The notes: a model not told the origin generated them from the sequence alone. Shown: positions 33,619 through 42,545, numbered from the stretch's first letter. The stretch is 64,000 nt of DNA from Gemmatimonadota bacterium (GCA_014192065.1 BJHH01000005.1:117992-181991); one strand, 5' to 3'. Translations and numbers: made by a program.

Positions 33619-34067
33619 ACGAACCCAAACGATTCACCCTCTCATTCCGCGCCGCGCTCGTGGTCTATCTCGCGATAGGCGTGCTGTTCGGCATCGCCCT
33701 CACAATGTCCGAAGCGCTTTCGTGGTACCGGATCCAGGAGATGTTCCGGTTCCAATCGATGCATATGTATGGAATCATCGGCTCGGCCGTCGCGACCGCT
33801 GCACTGGGGCTCGCAGTCCTGAAGCGCGCGGGACTCCGGTCGCTCGAGGGCTCGGAGATCAGCGTGCCGCCGAAGGTTCTGGGCCGCGGGACTCGATACT
33901 GGGCGGGCGGGATTCTGTTTGGGCTCGGCTGGGGACTGGTCGGTGCGTGCCCAGGGCCGCTCGCGGCGCTCGTCGGGTTCGGGCACACGATCATTCTCGT
34001 GCCGTTCGTGGCTGCCCTCAGCGGAACCTGGCTGTACGGCCGGCTCCGGTCGTCATTGCCGCACTAA
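33615..34067 (+). CDS. YeeE/YedE-family membrane protein (second half, DUF6691-like)
   Basis: 150 residues with four to five hydrophobic segments. FGLGWGLVGACPGPLAALVG carries the second conserved Cys of the YeeE/YedE fold. Start overlaps the previous stop (ATGA), as expected for subunits made in equal amounts. It is the last recognisable gene of the operon; the suf cluster converges on it from the other strand. The long N-terminal extension available in this frame overlaps the first-half gene and is not used. Confidence 0.87.
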   Translation: MNEPKRFTLSFRAALVVYLAIGVLFGIALTMSEALSWYRIQEMFRFQSMHMYGIIGSAVATAALGLAVLKRAGLRSLEGSEISVPPKVLGRGTRYWAGGILFGLGWGLVGACPGPLAALVGFGHTIILVPFVAALSGTWLYGRLRSSLPH

Positions 34068-34187
34068 AGGCAAGGCGTTCACGTGCTGCTCGTCGCCGCT
34101 GGGCTGAAGTGGCGTCTGCGCGCCGGCGATCGAAACGCCAGCGACGACCGCCAAAAGGATTCCAAGGCTATGGCGCAACTGAGGCAT
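34053..34187 (-). CDS. Possible short secreted peptide or gene remnant
   Basis: A 44-residue frame starts with a convincing Sec signal (MPQLRHSLGILLAVVAGVSI, cleavage after AGAQ). Only about 20 mature residues follow before the stop, which overlaps the end of the YedE gene by 15 bp. No Shine-Dalgarno is visible. It may be a real micropeptide downstream of suf or the 5' stump of a lost exported protein. Confidence 0.3.
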   Translation of the reverse strand: MPQLRHSLGILLAVVAGVSIAGAQTPLQPSGDEQHVNALPLVRQ

Positions 34188-34255
34188 GGCGGAGTGAAGT
34201 CGGTCCAGCGCGTGCAACTCATAAACGCCGCACCGCACCAACACGTGTCAGCGCG

Positions 34256-35500
34256 TTACGCCCCGGCAAAGCGGAGGCGAGCGGTATTCACGGACGCAGC
34301 CAGTGCGTCGACATCCGCGACATCGTTGTACAGGTAAAAACTCGCGCGGGTGGTGGCGTGAACCCCGAGTGCGCGCATGAGCGGCTGGGCGCAATGATGG
34401 CCGGCGCGAACGCAGACACCGTCGGCGTCAAGCATCTGCGACAAGTCATGCGGATGCACGCCTTCGAGCGTGAAGCTCACGACGCCGCTCCGCCGATCCG
34501 CGCCTGGTCCGAGTACGGTCACTCCTGGAATCGCCGAGAGCCGTTCCATTGCCAGCGACACCAGCGCGCGCTCGTGTCTGATCACTCGGTCCATGCCGAG
34601 TGCCGTGAGATAGTCGCACGCCGCCGCGAGGCCGATGGGGCCTTCGACATTCGGCGTGCCGGCCTCGAACTTGTACGGCAGCACGTTGTACGTGGTGTGC
34701 TGGTCGCCGACGTGCGCGATCATGTCGCCGCCATACTGGTACGGCGGCATCGCTTCGAGCAACTCGCGTCGCATCACCAGGCCGCCGATACCCATCGGGC
34801 CGAGCATCTTGTGTCCGCTGAACGCGTAGGCGTCGACGCCGAGGGAGTCCACGCTCACGTCGAGATGCGGCGCGCCCTGTGCGCCGTCACACACGGCGAG
34901 TGCGCCGACGCGTTTCGCGATCGCGACGAGGTCTGCCACGGGGTTTACCGTGCCGAGCGCGTTCGACACGTGCCCAAACGCGAGCACTTTCGTGCGCGGC
35001 GTGACGAGCGACTCGAGCGCGTTCATGTCGATCGTGCCGTCGGTGTTCAGTTCGGCGATGACGAACTCCGCGCCCGTCGCCTGCGCGAGTTTCTGCCAGG
35101 GCACGAAGTTGGCGTGGTGCTCGAGCCGCGTGACCACGATGCGGTCGCCGGCCTTCACATTCGTGCGGCCCCACGCGGTCGCTACGAGGTTCAGCGCCTC
35201 AGTGGTGCCGCGCGTGAAGAGCAGTGTGTCCGCGTCCGCGACGCCAAGGAATGTTGCGATGCGAGCGCGGGCGCCGTGATACGCCTCTGTTGCCGCTGCG
35301 GAGAGCGTGTAGGCCCCGCGGTGCGGATTAGCGTTGGTCGTCTCGTAGTAATGCTGGATGGCCCTCAGAACTGAGGCCGGCTTCTGGCTGGTCGCTGCCG
35401 AATCGAGATAGTGGAGGCGCGGGTTGGCCGCGAGCAGCGGAAAGTCCGCGCGGCGCCCGAGCGCGTACGGTGCTGCGTCGAGGTTGCCGGTTCCTGTCAT
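34256..35500 (-). CDS. sufS: Cysteine desulfurase SufS
   Basis: PLP enzyme taking sulfur from cysteine for Fe-S cluster assembly. 414 residues (family about 405). Start region YLDSAATSQKP, VTRLEHHANFVPWQ, Schiff-base Lys in FSGHKMLGPMGIGGL, and persulfide Cys in the short loop RAGHHCAQP, all typical of group II (SufS/CsdA) desulfurases. Its ATG overlaps the sufU stop. Last gene of the suf cluster, with the sulfur-oxidation operon converging from the other side. Confidence 0.95.
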   Translation of the reverse strand: MTGTGNLDAAPYALGRRADFPLLAANPRLHYLDSAATSQKPASVLRAIQHYYETTNANPHRGAYTLSAAATEAYHGARARIATFLGVADADTLLFTRGTTEALNLVATAWGRTNVKAGDRIVVTRLEHHANFVPWQKLAQATGAEFVIAELNTDGTIDMNALESLVTPRTKVLAFGHVSNALGTVNPVADLVAIAKRVGALAVCDGAQGAPHLDVSVDSLGVDAYAFSGHKMLGPMGIGGLVMRRELLEAMPPYQYGGDMIAHVGDQHTTYNVLPYKFEAGTPNVEGPIGLAAACDYLTALGMDRVIRHERALVSLAMERLSAIPGVTVLGPGADRRSGVVSFTLEGVHPHDLSQMLDADGVCVRAGHHCAQPLMRALGVHATTRASFYLYNDVADVDALAASVNTARLRFAGA

Positions 35501-35976
35501 GCGCCCTCTGGGCCGGGGCCGTCTGCTTCGGTGCTCACCGCGGCTGAATCACCAGGCCGCGCAGCGAGCGCCGATTTCATGGCGTGCCATGCCAGCGAAG
35601 CGCATTTCACTCGCAGCGGAAACCGCGACACGCCGCCGAGTGCCTTGAGCGGTCCCACGTCGCCGCCGGTGGGGTGGCCGGTAATAAGCGCGTGCACGTC
35701 ACCGAACAGTTGCTCGGCTTCCGCCCGCGACTTGCCCTTGATGATCTGGGTCATCATCGAGGCGCTCGCCTTGCTGATGGCACAGCCCTGTCCGCGGAAT
35801 GACACGTCGGTCAGCTGGTCGCCATCGAGCTTGATCCAGACGGTGAGCTGGTCGCCGCAGAGCGGATTCACGCCGTCGGCTTTGACCGTGGCGTCCTCCA
35901 TCTCGCGAAAATTTTTCGGCCGCCGATTGTGGTCGAGGATTACGCTTTGGTAGAGCTCGTCGAGTTCGGCGGACAT
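35497..35976 (-). CDS. sufU: SufU-type zinc sulfurtransferase
   Basis: 159 residues, U-type fold: ELYQSVILDHNRRPKNF, first Cys in ADGVNPLCGDQL, second in GQGCAISKASASMM, and the SufU-specific insertion with KALGGVSRFPLRVKCASLAW (third Cys). SufU accepts the persulfide of SufS by Zn-ligand swapping. Pairing of SufU with SufS and absence of SufE is the Gram-positive-like configuration. Overlaps sufS (ATGA) and follows sufD by 8 nt. Start ATG 35976 is chosen by homology; the frame is open upstream over sufD. Confidence 0.95.
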   Translation of the reverse strand: MSAELDELYQSVILDHNRRPKNFREMEDATVKADGVNPLCGDQLTVWIKLDGDQLTDVSFRGQGCAISKASASMMTQIIKGKSRAEAEQLFGDVHALITGHPTGGDVGPLKALGGVSRFPLRVKCASLAWHAMKSALAARPGDSAAVSTEADGPGPEGA

Positions 35977-35984
35977 AACGGCAA

Positions 35985-37301
35985 CTACAGCTGTGTGCTG
36001 TGCGTGAAGCGTTCGAATGCGATCCGTTCCAGTCCGTTGCGCAGTGCGTCGAGCTCCACCGTTTCCAGGACATCGGCGGCGAACGCATACGTGAGCAGGG
36101 CGCGGGAGTTCTCGTCGCCGATGCCGCGGCTCTTCATATAGAAGAGCGCGAGCTCGTCGAGGCGCCCCACCGTCGAGCCGTGCGTGCACTTCACATCGTC
36201 GGCGAAAATCTCCAGCTGCGGCTTGGCGTCCACTCGCGCAGTCGGCGAAAGGAGCAGCACATGATTGCTCTGCTTGCCGTCGGTCTTCTGCGCTTCGGGG
36301 TCCACGAACACTTTGCCGTTGAATACGCCATGTGCGTGTCCGTCGAGGATGCCCTTGTACAGTTCGCGGCTTGCGCACGACGGCGCGATGTGCTCGACCC
36401 AGGTCTGGTGATCGGCGTGTTGCGTCCCGTCCACGAGATAGAGGCCGTTGAGGCGTGTTTCCGCCGCCTCGCCGAGCAGCCGGGTGTAGATGTTCGTGCG
36501 TGAGAGCGCCGCGCCAGAGGCGTACGAAAACGAATGGAACAAGGAGTTGCGTCCCTGGCTTACCTGCACCGTGCCGACGTGGAACGCTTCAGTGCTTTCG
36601 CGCTGCACTTTGTGGTGGTGCAGGCGCGCGCCATCGCCGACGGAAATCTCCGCGACCGCGTTCGTAAAATACTCCGTGCCGTTGAGCGAGACGAAGCTCT
36701 CGACGATGTTGAACTGCGACAATGGCTCGGCCACGACTAGTAGCCGCGGATGGAGCATGCAGCCGGCGGCCTGCGCATCGGCCACGTGGATGATGTGCAG
36801 CGGCAGGTCCACGACCAGGCTGCGCGGCACGTGCACGACGAGTCCGTCCTGGGCGAACGCAGTATTGAACGCGGTGAACGCCTGCGCGCTGAACGTGGCG
36901 AGCTTGCCGAGGTGATCGGCGACGAATTCCGGCGTGTCCTTGATCGCCGCCGTCAACGTCGAAACGCGCACGCCGGCGGTTGTCAGTGCGCCCAGTGTCG
37001 ACAGGGTGGGGTCACACTGGCCGTTCACGAACACGGCGCGCGGCCACGAGGCATCACCGACGGTGAGCGCGAGAATCTCCGCCGCTGTCGGGGCGCCTGT
37101 AGACGTCGCGTTGCGGAACGTGCGATCGGCGATCGGCGTCACGCTCGTGAAGTGCCAGTCCTCGTTGCGCGTGGTCGGGAAGCCGAGCGCGTTGAATTCG
37201 GCGAGCGCAGCCGTCCGTAGTGCGGCGAGCCACGGTGGCGCGGCTGCGGTGTCGAGCTGCCCGAACGCTTCGGCGTACCTGGTTGCTGCCGGAGCGTTCA
37301 C
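35985..37301 (-). CDS. sufD: Fe-S scaffold protein SufD
   Basis: 438 residues. Parallel beta-helix scaffold partner in the SufBC2D complex. Typical N-terminus with PWLAALRTAALAEFNALGFPTTRNEDWHFT-like sequence, the central GDGARLHHHKVQRES segment, HVLLLSPTARVDAKPQLEIFADDVKCTHGSTVG with the conserved Cys/His end, and FYMKSRGI near the C-terminus. Its ATG overlaps the sufC stop by 4 nt. Works in the cytoplasm with SufB and SufC to build and hand over [4Fe-4S] clusters. Confidence 0.94.
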   Translation of the reverse strand: MNAPAATRYAEAFGQLDTAAAPPWLAALRTAALAEFNALGFPTTRNEDWHFTSVTPIADRTFRNATSTGAPTAAEILALTVGDASWPRAVFVNGQCDPTLSTLGALTTAGVRVSTLTAAIKDTPEFVADHLGKLATFSAQAFTAFNTAFAQDGLVVHVPRSLVVDLPLHIIHVADAQAAGCMLHPRLLVVAEPLSQFNIVESFVSLNGTEYFTNAVAEISVGDGARLHHHKVQRESTEAFHVGTVQVSQGRNSLFHSFSYASGAALSRTNIYTRLLGEAAETRLNGLYLVDGTQHADHQTWVEHIAPSCASRELYKGILDGHAHGVFNGKVFVDPEAQKTDGKQSNHVLLLSPTARVDAKPQLEIFADDVKCTHGSTVGRLDELALFYMKSRGIGDENSRALLTYAFAADVLETVELDALRNGLERIAFERFTHSTQL

Positions 37302-38044
37302 GCCGTCCCCACCAGCCAGTCGTAGCCCTTGGCTTCGAGCTCAAGCGCGAGTTCCTTGCCGCCCGACTTCACAATCTTTCCGCCGGCGAGCACGTGCACG
37401 AAATCCGGCACAATGTGGTTGAGCAGCCGTTGGTAGTGCGTGACGACGATCGTCGCGTTGTCCGGGCGCTTGAGCGCATTCACGCCGCCGGCCACAACGC
37501 GCAGCGCATCGATGTCGAGGCCGGAGTCGGTCTCGTCGAGGATCGCGAGCTTCGGCTCGAGCACGGCCATCTGGAGAATCTCATTGCGCTTCTTCTCACC
37601 GCCGGAGAACCCCGCGTTCACCGACCGCTGGAGCATTGCCGGATCCATGTCCACGACCTTGAGCTTCTGTTCCATCAGATCGAGAAACTCCATCGGGTCC
37701 ATCTCTTCCTTGCCGTGCGCCTTGCGGAGCTCGTTGTACGCGGAGCGGAGGAAGTAGGCGTTCGTGACGCCGGGAATCTCAACGGGATACTGGAAGGCGA
37801 GAAAGACGCCCTGCTGGGCGCGAACCTCCGGGTCCATCTCGAGGAGGTCCTGGCCGACATAAGTGATGCTGCCCTTCGTCACCTCGAATCCGGGGTGACC
37901 GGCAATCACCTGCGCGAGCGTGGATTTGCCCGAACCGTTCGGTCCCATGATCGCGTGGACTTCGCCCGCGTTCACGGTGAGCGAGATGCCCTTCAGGATT
38001 GCTTTGTCGCCGGCATTGGCGTGGAGATTGTCGATCGTCAGCAT
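37298..38044 (-). CDS. sufC: Fe-S assembly ATPase SufC
   Basis: 248 residues, ABC-type ATPase without membrane domains. Walker A MGPNGSGKSTLAQV, Q-loop FLAFQYPVEIPG (SufC-specific), signature FSGGEKKRNE, Walker B LAILDETDSGLDIDAL and the His switch VVTHYQRLL are intact. Drives the conformational cycle of SufBC2D. Separated from sufB by 226 bp that hold repeats, an unusual gap in a cluster whose other genes overlap or almost touch. Confidence 0.96.
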   Translation of the reverse strand: MLTIDNLHANAGDKAILKGISLTVNAGEVHAIMGPNGSGKSTLAQVIAGHPGFEVTKGSITYVGQDLLEMDPEVRAQQGVFLAFQYPVEIPGVTNAYFLRSAYNELRKAHGKEEMDPMEFLDLMEQKLKVVDMDPAMLQRSVNAGFSGGEKKRNEILQMAVLEPKLAILDETDSGLDIDALRVVAGGVNALKRPDNATIVVTHYQRLLNHIVPDFVHVLAGGKIVKSGGKELALELEAKGYDWLVGTA

Positions 38045-38067
38045 GTGTTCGTTCTGGTTGGTTTTTC

Positions 38068-38262
38068 GGAACTGCGGAGATTCGTCTGCTTTGGAACCGC
38101 GGAGATTCGCCGAGTTGTTGCGGAGTTCCGCGGAGACTGCAACGACAACTGCAACTGACTGGGAGTACTCACCTCGTGCGACGAACTTTCCGCGCGAACC
38201 CCCTGCTACACGTCTTTCTCCGTGGATCTCCGCCCTGTTCTCAGCGAATCTCCGCGGTTTCC
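38068..38262. repeat. Cluster of short GCGGAGATTCG repeats between sufB and sufC
   Basis: Three direct copies lie on the + strand (38068-38084 GGAACTGCGGAGATTCG, 38093-38109 GGAACCGCGGAGATTCG, 38122-38140 partial). Two inverted ones follow (38218-38234 CTCCGTGGATCTCCGCC, 38243-38262 AGCGAATCTCCGCGGTTTCC). Direct and inverted copies can pair into large hairpins. A related copy is at 25701-25740. No frame is convincing here. Confidence 0.7.
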
Positions 38263-38270
38263 AGGACGGC

Positions 38271-39704
38271 CTACCCGACCGAACCCTCGAGCGTAATACC
38301 GAGCAATTGCTGGGCCTCGAGCGCGAATTCCATCGGCAGCTCCTTGAATACTTCCCGACAGAACCCGCTCACGATCAGTGAAATGGCATGCTCGGCGCTC
38401 AACCCGCGCGCCTTGCAATAGAAGATCTGGTCTTCGCCGATTTTCGAGGTCGACGCTTCGTGTTCGGTGGTTGAGCTGTTGTTGGCGACTTCGATGTACG
38501 GGAACGTGTGCGCCCCGCATGTGTTCCCGATCAGCATCGAGTCGCACTGCGTGTAATTGCGCGCACCTTCCGCCTTCGGCAGTATCTGCACCCGCCCGCG
38601 GTAGGAGTTCTGCCCTTCGCCGGCGCTGATACCCTTCGAGATGATCGTGGACTTCGTGTTCTTGCCGATGTGGATCATCTTCGTGCCCGTGTCGGCCTGC
38701 TGCTTGTTGTTGACCACGGCTACCGAGTAGAACTCGCCGACGGAGTTGTCGCCGAGTAGGATCACGCTTGGGTACTTCCAGGTGATCGCCGAGCCCGTCT
38801 CGACCTGCGTCCACGAGATTTTGGCGTCGGCGTGCGCCTTGCCGCGCTTGGTGACGAAGTTGTAGATGCCGCCGACGCCTTCCTTGTCGCCGGCGTACCA
38901 GTTCTGCACGGTGCTGTACTTGATCGTGCTGCGGTCGAGTGCGACGAGCTCGACGACCGCAGCGTGCAGTTGGTTCGTCGAGCGCTTCGGCGCCGTGCAC
39001 CCTTCGAGGTAACTGACGTGCGCGCCTTCGTCGGCCACGATCAGCGTCCGCTCGAACTGCCCCGTCTCGGCGGCGTTGATGCGGAAGTAGGTCGAGAGCT
39101 CCAGCGGGCATCGCACGCCCTTGGGGATGTAGCAGAACGAGCCGTCACTGAAGACCGCGGAGTTGAGCGCAGCGAAGAAGTTGTCGCTGTACGGGACCAC
39201 GGAACCGAGGTACTGCTGGATCAGTTCCGGATGATTGTGCACCGCTTCGCTGAACGAGCAGAAAACCACACCGTGCTTTGAGAGCTCTTCCTTCATCGTC
39301 GTGCCGACCGAGACCGAGTCGAAGATCGCGTCGACGGCCACGCCCGAGAGCATTTTCTGTTCGGTGAGCGAGATGCCGAGCTTCTTGTAGGTCGAAAGCA
39401 GTTCGGGATCGACTTCATCCAGCGACTGCAGCGGCTTCACGCTCTTCGGCGCTGAGTAGTACCGCGCGCCCTGGTAGTTGATGGGCGCGTACTTGACGTT
39501 GGGCCAGTGCGGCTCGGTCATCGTGAGCCAGCGCTTGTAGGCCTTCAGCCGCCACTCGAGCAGCCACTCAGGTTCGTTCTTTTTCGACGAGATGAGCCGG
39601 ACGACATCCTCGTTCAAACCCGGCGGAAGCGTGTCCGAGTCGACGTCGGTGACGAAGCCGTACTGATACTCTTTGTTGACCAGCGTTTCGATGGACGAGC
39701 TCAT
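38271..39704 (-). CDS. sufB: Fe-S scaffold protein SufB
   Basis: 477 residues (family about 470-495). Landmarks: KYQYGF-like start [100 protein letters not shown] and the final [17 protein letters not shown]. Main scaffold on which the nascent cluster forms. First gene of the suf cluster; a 17-bp palindrome ends 1 nt before its ATG. No SufR or IscR-type regulator gene is seen nearby. Confidence 0.96.
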   Translation of the reverse strand: MSSSIETLVNKEYQYGFVTDVDSDTLPPGLNEDVVRLISSKKNEPEWLLEWRLKAYKRWLTMTEPHWPNVKYAPINYQGARYYSAPKSVKPLQSLDEVDPELLSTYKKLGISLTEQKMLSGVAVDAIFDSVSVGTTMKEELSKHGVVFCSFSEAVHNHPELIQQYLGSVVPYSDNFFAALNSAVFSDGSFCYIPKGVRCPLELSTYFRINAAETGQFERTLIVADEGAHVSYLEGCTAPKRSTNQLHAAVVELVALDRSTIKYSTVQNWYAGDKEGVGGIYNFVTKRGKAHADAKISWTQVETGSAITWKYPSVILLGDNSVGEFYSVAVVNNKQQADTGTKMIHIGKNTKSTIISKGISAGEGQNSYRGRVQILPKAEGARNYTQCDSMLIGNTCGAHTFPYIEVANNSSTTEHEASTSKIGEDQIFYCKARGLSAEHAISLIVSGFCREVFKELPMEFALEAQQLLGITLEGSVG

Positions 39705-39705
39705 G

Positions 39706-39740
39706 CCGAGTAACTTACTCGGGTATGACTGCTAATTCAA
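39706..39740 (-). promoter_or_regulatory. Putative suf promoter with palindrome abutting the sufB start
   Basis: CCGAGTAA (39706-39713) and TTACTCGG (39715-39722) are exact inverted repeats around one base, directly upstream of the sufB ATG (39702-39704). On the minus strand TTGAAT (39740-39735), a 17-nt spacer and TAAGTT (39717-39712) may form a weak promoter whose -10 lies in the palindrome, 7 nt from the ATG. No Shine-Dalgarno is present. Confidence 0.45.
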
Positions 39741-40066
39741 TGGCACCATTGGAGTTGTGTGCTGTCTGCGAAGTCCATATTGGCCAGTAATGCCGACCCA
39801 AATCAAGGTGCCGCATAGGGTTGCAAACTTTGGCCGAACGTCAGCGGGTCGGGGCGCAGATTCGCGTTGGCACTCGGCCGATCTGACGGTTAAGCCTGCA
39901 ATGATCGTCATGTGACGAAAGGGGCGCGAGCGGAGCATTGAATGGCCAGCGGCGGATTGGGGGATAAGATCTTGCGGTGATCAACGGGCCATACGAATCG
40001 TTTGCGCCCGCAGTTTCACTGCGTACATTCGCGCAGGCCCACCCCGCCCACTCAGGAGCTGTCGGC
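39741..40066. other. 326-bp gap upstream of the divergent CocE gene
   Basis: Between the suf control region and the CocE/NonD hydrolase. A 12-bp inverted repeat AATGGCACCATT lies at its left edge (39738-39749). The right part is in frame with the CocE gene (open from 39977) but lacks a start with a Shine-Dalgarno until ATG 40067. No RNA gene or convincing small protein seen. Confidence 0.5.
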
Positions 40067-41911
40067 ATGCGCCTCGCCCGATTGCTGGTCACCTTCATCG
40101 CGACTCCCGCGCTGCTGTACGCACAAGCGGTTGCCGCGCCTGACACGAACTACACCTACACGCGCGTGATGGTCGGGGCGCGCGATGGGGTGAAACTGAA
40201 CACGGTGTTCTTCGTGCCGAAGCGAGCGACTGGCCCGCTGCCGATCCTCTTCGTGCGCACGCCGTATGGCGTGCCGGGGCCGAACTACTCGCCGACCCGC
40301 GGTTACGCCGAGCTCCACGCGGACGGCTACATCTTCGCGATGCAGGACATCCGCGGGAAATACGAGAGCGAGGGGACCTTCGTGATGCAGCGTCCGCCGC
40401 GTTCGGTCGATGGACCGCGCGGCGCAATCGATGAGAGCACCGATGCGTACGACTCGATCGAGTGGCTCACGAAGAACATCCCCGTCAACAACGGCCGGGT
40501 CGGGATGATGGGCGTGTCGTATCCCGGGTGGACCGCGGCGATGGGAATGCTCGACCCGCATCCCGCGCTCAAGGCGGTCAGTCCGCAGGCGAGCCCGAGC
40601 GACATGTGGATTGGCGACGACTTTCACCATAACGGTGCGTTCCGGCTGAGCTACGGATTCGAATACGCCTATATGGTCGAAAACGCCAAGGGCGGCTCGC
40701 AGTTCCAGTTCAATACCTACGACACCTATGAGTGGTACCTCAAGCTCGGGCCGCTCAGCAACATTCAGAAGAACTACCTCAAGGACAAGCACCTTCCTAC
40801 CTGGGACGATTTTCAGGCCCACCCGAACTACGACGCGTTCTGGCAGCAGCAAGCAATGAAGTCGTACCTCACCCGCGTGAATGTTCCGACGCTCAACGTC
40901 GCGGGCTGGTGGGACCAGGAAGATTTTTACGGGCCGCTGATGATCTATCGTGAGCTTGAGAAGCACGATGTCCAGTCGAAGAATTTTCTTGTGGTGGGTC
41001 CGTGGCGGCACGGCGGCTGGCGTGGCGGCCCGGGCGACAAACTCGGCAACATCAGCTTCGGGTCGGCGACCGGCGAGTATTTCCGCAAGAACGTCGAAGC
41101 GCCGTTCTTTGCGTACTACCTGAAGGACAAGGGGTCGCTCGCGCAACCCGAGGCGACGCTGTTCGAGAGCGGCGGTGGCGGCGGCAAGTGGCGGACCTTC
41201 GATTCCTGGCCACCGAAAGATGCTGTGACGAAGTCGCTGTACTTCCATCCGAGTGGACTGCTGAGTTTCGATCCGCCCACGGCGGCCGGTGTAGCACATG
41301 ACTCATACGTCAGTGATCCCGCGCATCCGGTGCCGTATCGCCATCGCCCGATCGAGCCGACGTACTATCCGAAAGGCTCCGGCTGGGGCGCGTGGCTGAT
41401 GGAGGACCAACGGTTCGTGAACGATCGGCCTGATGTGCTCACCTACCAGACGGCGGTGCTGACGGAGGATGTCGTGCTGGCGGGCGACGTCACGGCGAAG
41501 CTGTTTGTCAGCACGACCGGCCAAGACGCCGACTTTGTCGTCAAGCTGATCGACGTCTATCCCGAGAACTTTGAGCCCGACTACAAACTGAGCGGCTGGG
41601 AACTGATGGTCTCGAACGACGTATTCCGCGCGAGGTTTCGGAACTCAGGCGAGAAGCCGGAGCCGATGGTGCCGGGCAGGGTCACGCCGTTAACGATCGA
41701 CCTGCACACGCAGAGTTACCGGTTCGGCAAAGGGCACCGCATCATGGTGCAAGTGCAGAGCAGCTGGTTCCCGATCATTGACCGGAATCCGCAGACGTGG
41801 GTGCCGAACATCTTCGAGGCGAAGGATTCGGACTTCAAAGCGCAGACGCACCGGGTGTATCGCGCCGGTGCGACGGCGTCGCGTGTGGAGATGCAGACGG
41901 TGAGGCCGTAG
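40067..41911 (+). CDS. Exported CocE/NonD-family hydrolase
   Basis: 614 residues with a Sec signal (MRLARLLVTFIATPALLYAQ). Alpha/beta hydrolase domain with LPILFVRTPYG, FAMQDIRGKYESEG, nucleophile in GMMGVSYPGW, an inserted helical cap, Asp in NVAGWWDQED and His in VVGPWRHGGW; then the C-terminal jelly-roll (from about residue 400, ending VQVQSSWFPIIDRNPQT) that defines the X-Pro dipeptidyl-peptidase C-domain. Members hydrolyse acyl esters or peptides, for example cocaine esterase or glutaryl-7-ACA acylase; substrate unknown. The start has AGGAG 8 nt upstream. Confidence 0.9.
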   Translation: MRLARLLVTFIATPALLYAQAVAAPDTNYTYTRVMVGARDGVKLNTVFFVPKRATGPLPILFVRTPYGVPGPNYSPTRGYAELHADGYIFAMQDIRGKYESEGTFVMQRPPRSVDGPRGAIDESTDAYDSIEWLTKNIPVNNGRVGMMGVSYPGWTAAMGMLDPHPALKAVSPQASPSDMWIGDDFHHNGAFRLSYGFEYAYMVENAKGGSQFQFNTYDTYEWYLKLGPLSNIQKNYLKDKHLPTWDDFQAHPNYDAFWQQQAMKSYLTRVNVPTLNVAGWWDQEDFYGPLMIYRELEKHDVQSKNFLVVGPWRHGGWRGGPGDKLGNISFGSATGEYFRKNVEAPFFAYYLKDKGSLAQPEATLFESGGGGGKWRTFDSWPPKDAVTKSLYFHPSGLLSFDPPTAAGVAHDSYVSDPAHPVPYRHRPIEPTYYPKGSGWGAWLMEDQRFVNDRPDVLTYQTAVLTEDVVLAGDVTAKLFVSTTGQDADFVVKLIDVYPENFEPDYKLSGWELMVSNDVFRARFRNSGEKPEPMVPGRVTPLTIDLHTQSYRFGKGHRIMVQVQSSWFPIIDRNPQTWVPNIFEAKDSDFKAQTHRVYRAGATASRVEMQTVRP

Positions 41912-41939
41912 CGACAGCTGGGGAGCGGCACGGTGTGCG

Positions 41940-41961
41940 GGCGCGCCGATGGTGGCGCGCC
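41940..41961. terminator. 8-bp hairpin between convergent genes
   Basis: GGCGCGCC (41940-41947) is repeated at 41954-41961; being self-complementary, the two copies form a stem around GATGGT. It lies between the CocE stop and the opposing MocA-like stop. No T-tract. Confidence 0.4.
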
Positions 41962-41966
41962 GAGCG

Positions 41967-42545
41967 CTAGTCGGCGTCGAGATCCGAGGGCAGGTCAATG
42001 TCGCGCAGAACGCCGCGGTCGCGTACGTCCACATGCGCGACGCGTGTGCCATAGGCGTGCACCACTGCGCGCGCACCGCCATCGGCGACCGTCATCAGTT
42101 CACGCCAGGTGTCGCGGTGAAAGAACACGGGGTGTCCGTGTTCGCCTTCGAACTGTGGGCGAACGATCGGTGCGCCCGTCCGCCGCGCGCTGTCCATGAC
42201 GGCGAGCACGGTTTCGAGTGTCACGAACGGATGATCCACCGGCCAGACCACGACGCCCACCACCGTCGTATTGGCCAGCTGCGCGAGGCCGAGCCGCACG
42301 CTCACGACCTGTTCACCGTCTGCCCGGGCGTTCACGACATAGACGGCGCCATGGGGTGCCTCCACTCCGGGCGGGAGTACCGTCACGAGTGGTGACAGTC
42401 CGGCGTCACGCGCCGTTTCAGCGGCGGCATCAACGAAGCGCCGGCCGTCGCGGAGCGTTGCGATCGCCTTTGGTCCGCCGAATCGCTTGCCCGCTCCCGC
42501 CCCGACGATGATTCCGGCAATGGCAAATGCACGCTCGGCGGTCAT
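41967..42545 (-). CDS. MocA-like nucleotidyltransferase (molybdenum cofactor)
   Basis: 192 residues, MobA/MocA fold: AGIIVGAGAGKRFGGPKAIA (nucleotide-binding loop), VVVWPVDHPFVTLETV (metal-binding Asp region) and EGEHGHPVFFHRDTW. Such enzymes attach CMP to molybdopterin for molybdenum hydroxylases. It sits 52 nt downstream of a molybdenum-hydroxylase FAD subunit on the same strand, supporting that role. ATG 42545 is chosen; the frame continues to a TTG at 42596 without better support. Confidence 0.8.
   Translation of the reverse strand: MTAERAFAIAGIIVGAGAGKRFGGPKAIATLRDGRRFVDAAAETARDAGLSPLVTVLPPGVEAPHGAVYVVNARADGEQVVSVRLGLAQLANTTVVGVVVWPVDHPFVTLETVLAVMDSARRTGAPIVRPQFEGEHGHPVFFHRDTWRELMTVADGGARAVVHAYGTRVAHVDVRDRGVLRDIDLPSDLDAD

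Noticed and set aside
33722..35374. 550-codon + frame opposite sufS
   Set aside because: Shadow frame produced by GC-rich codon bias: rich in Arg/His/Val, no motif, and the sufS product on the other strand is unmistakable.
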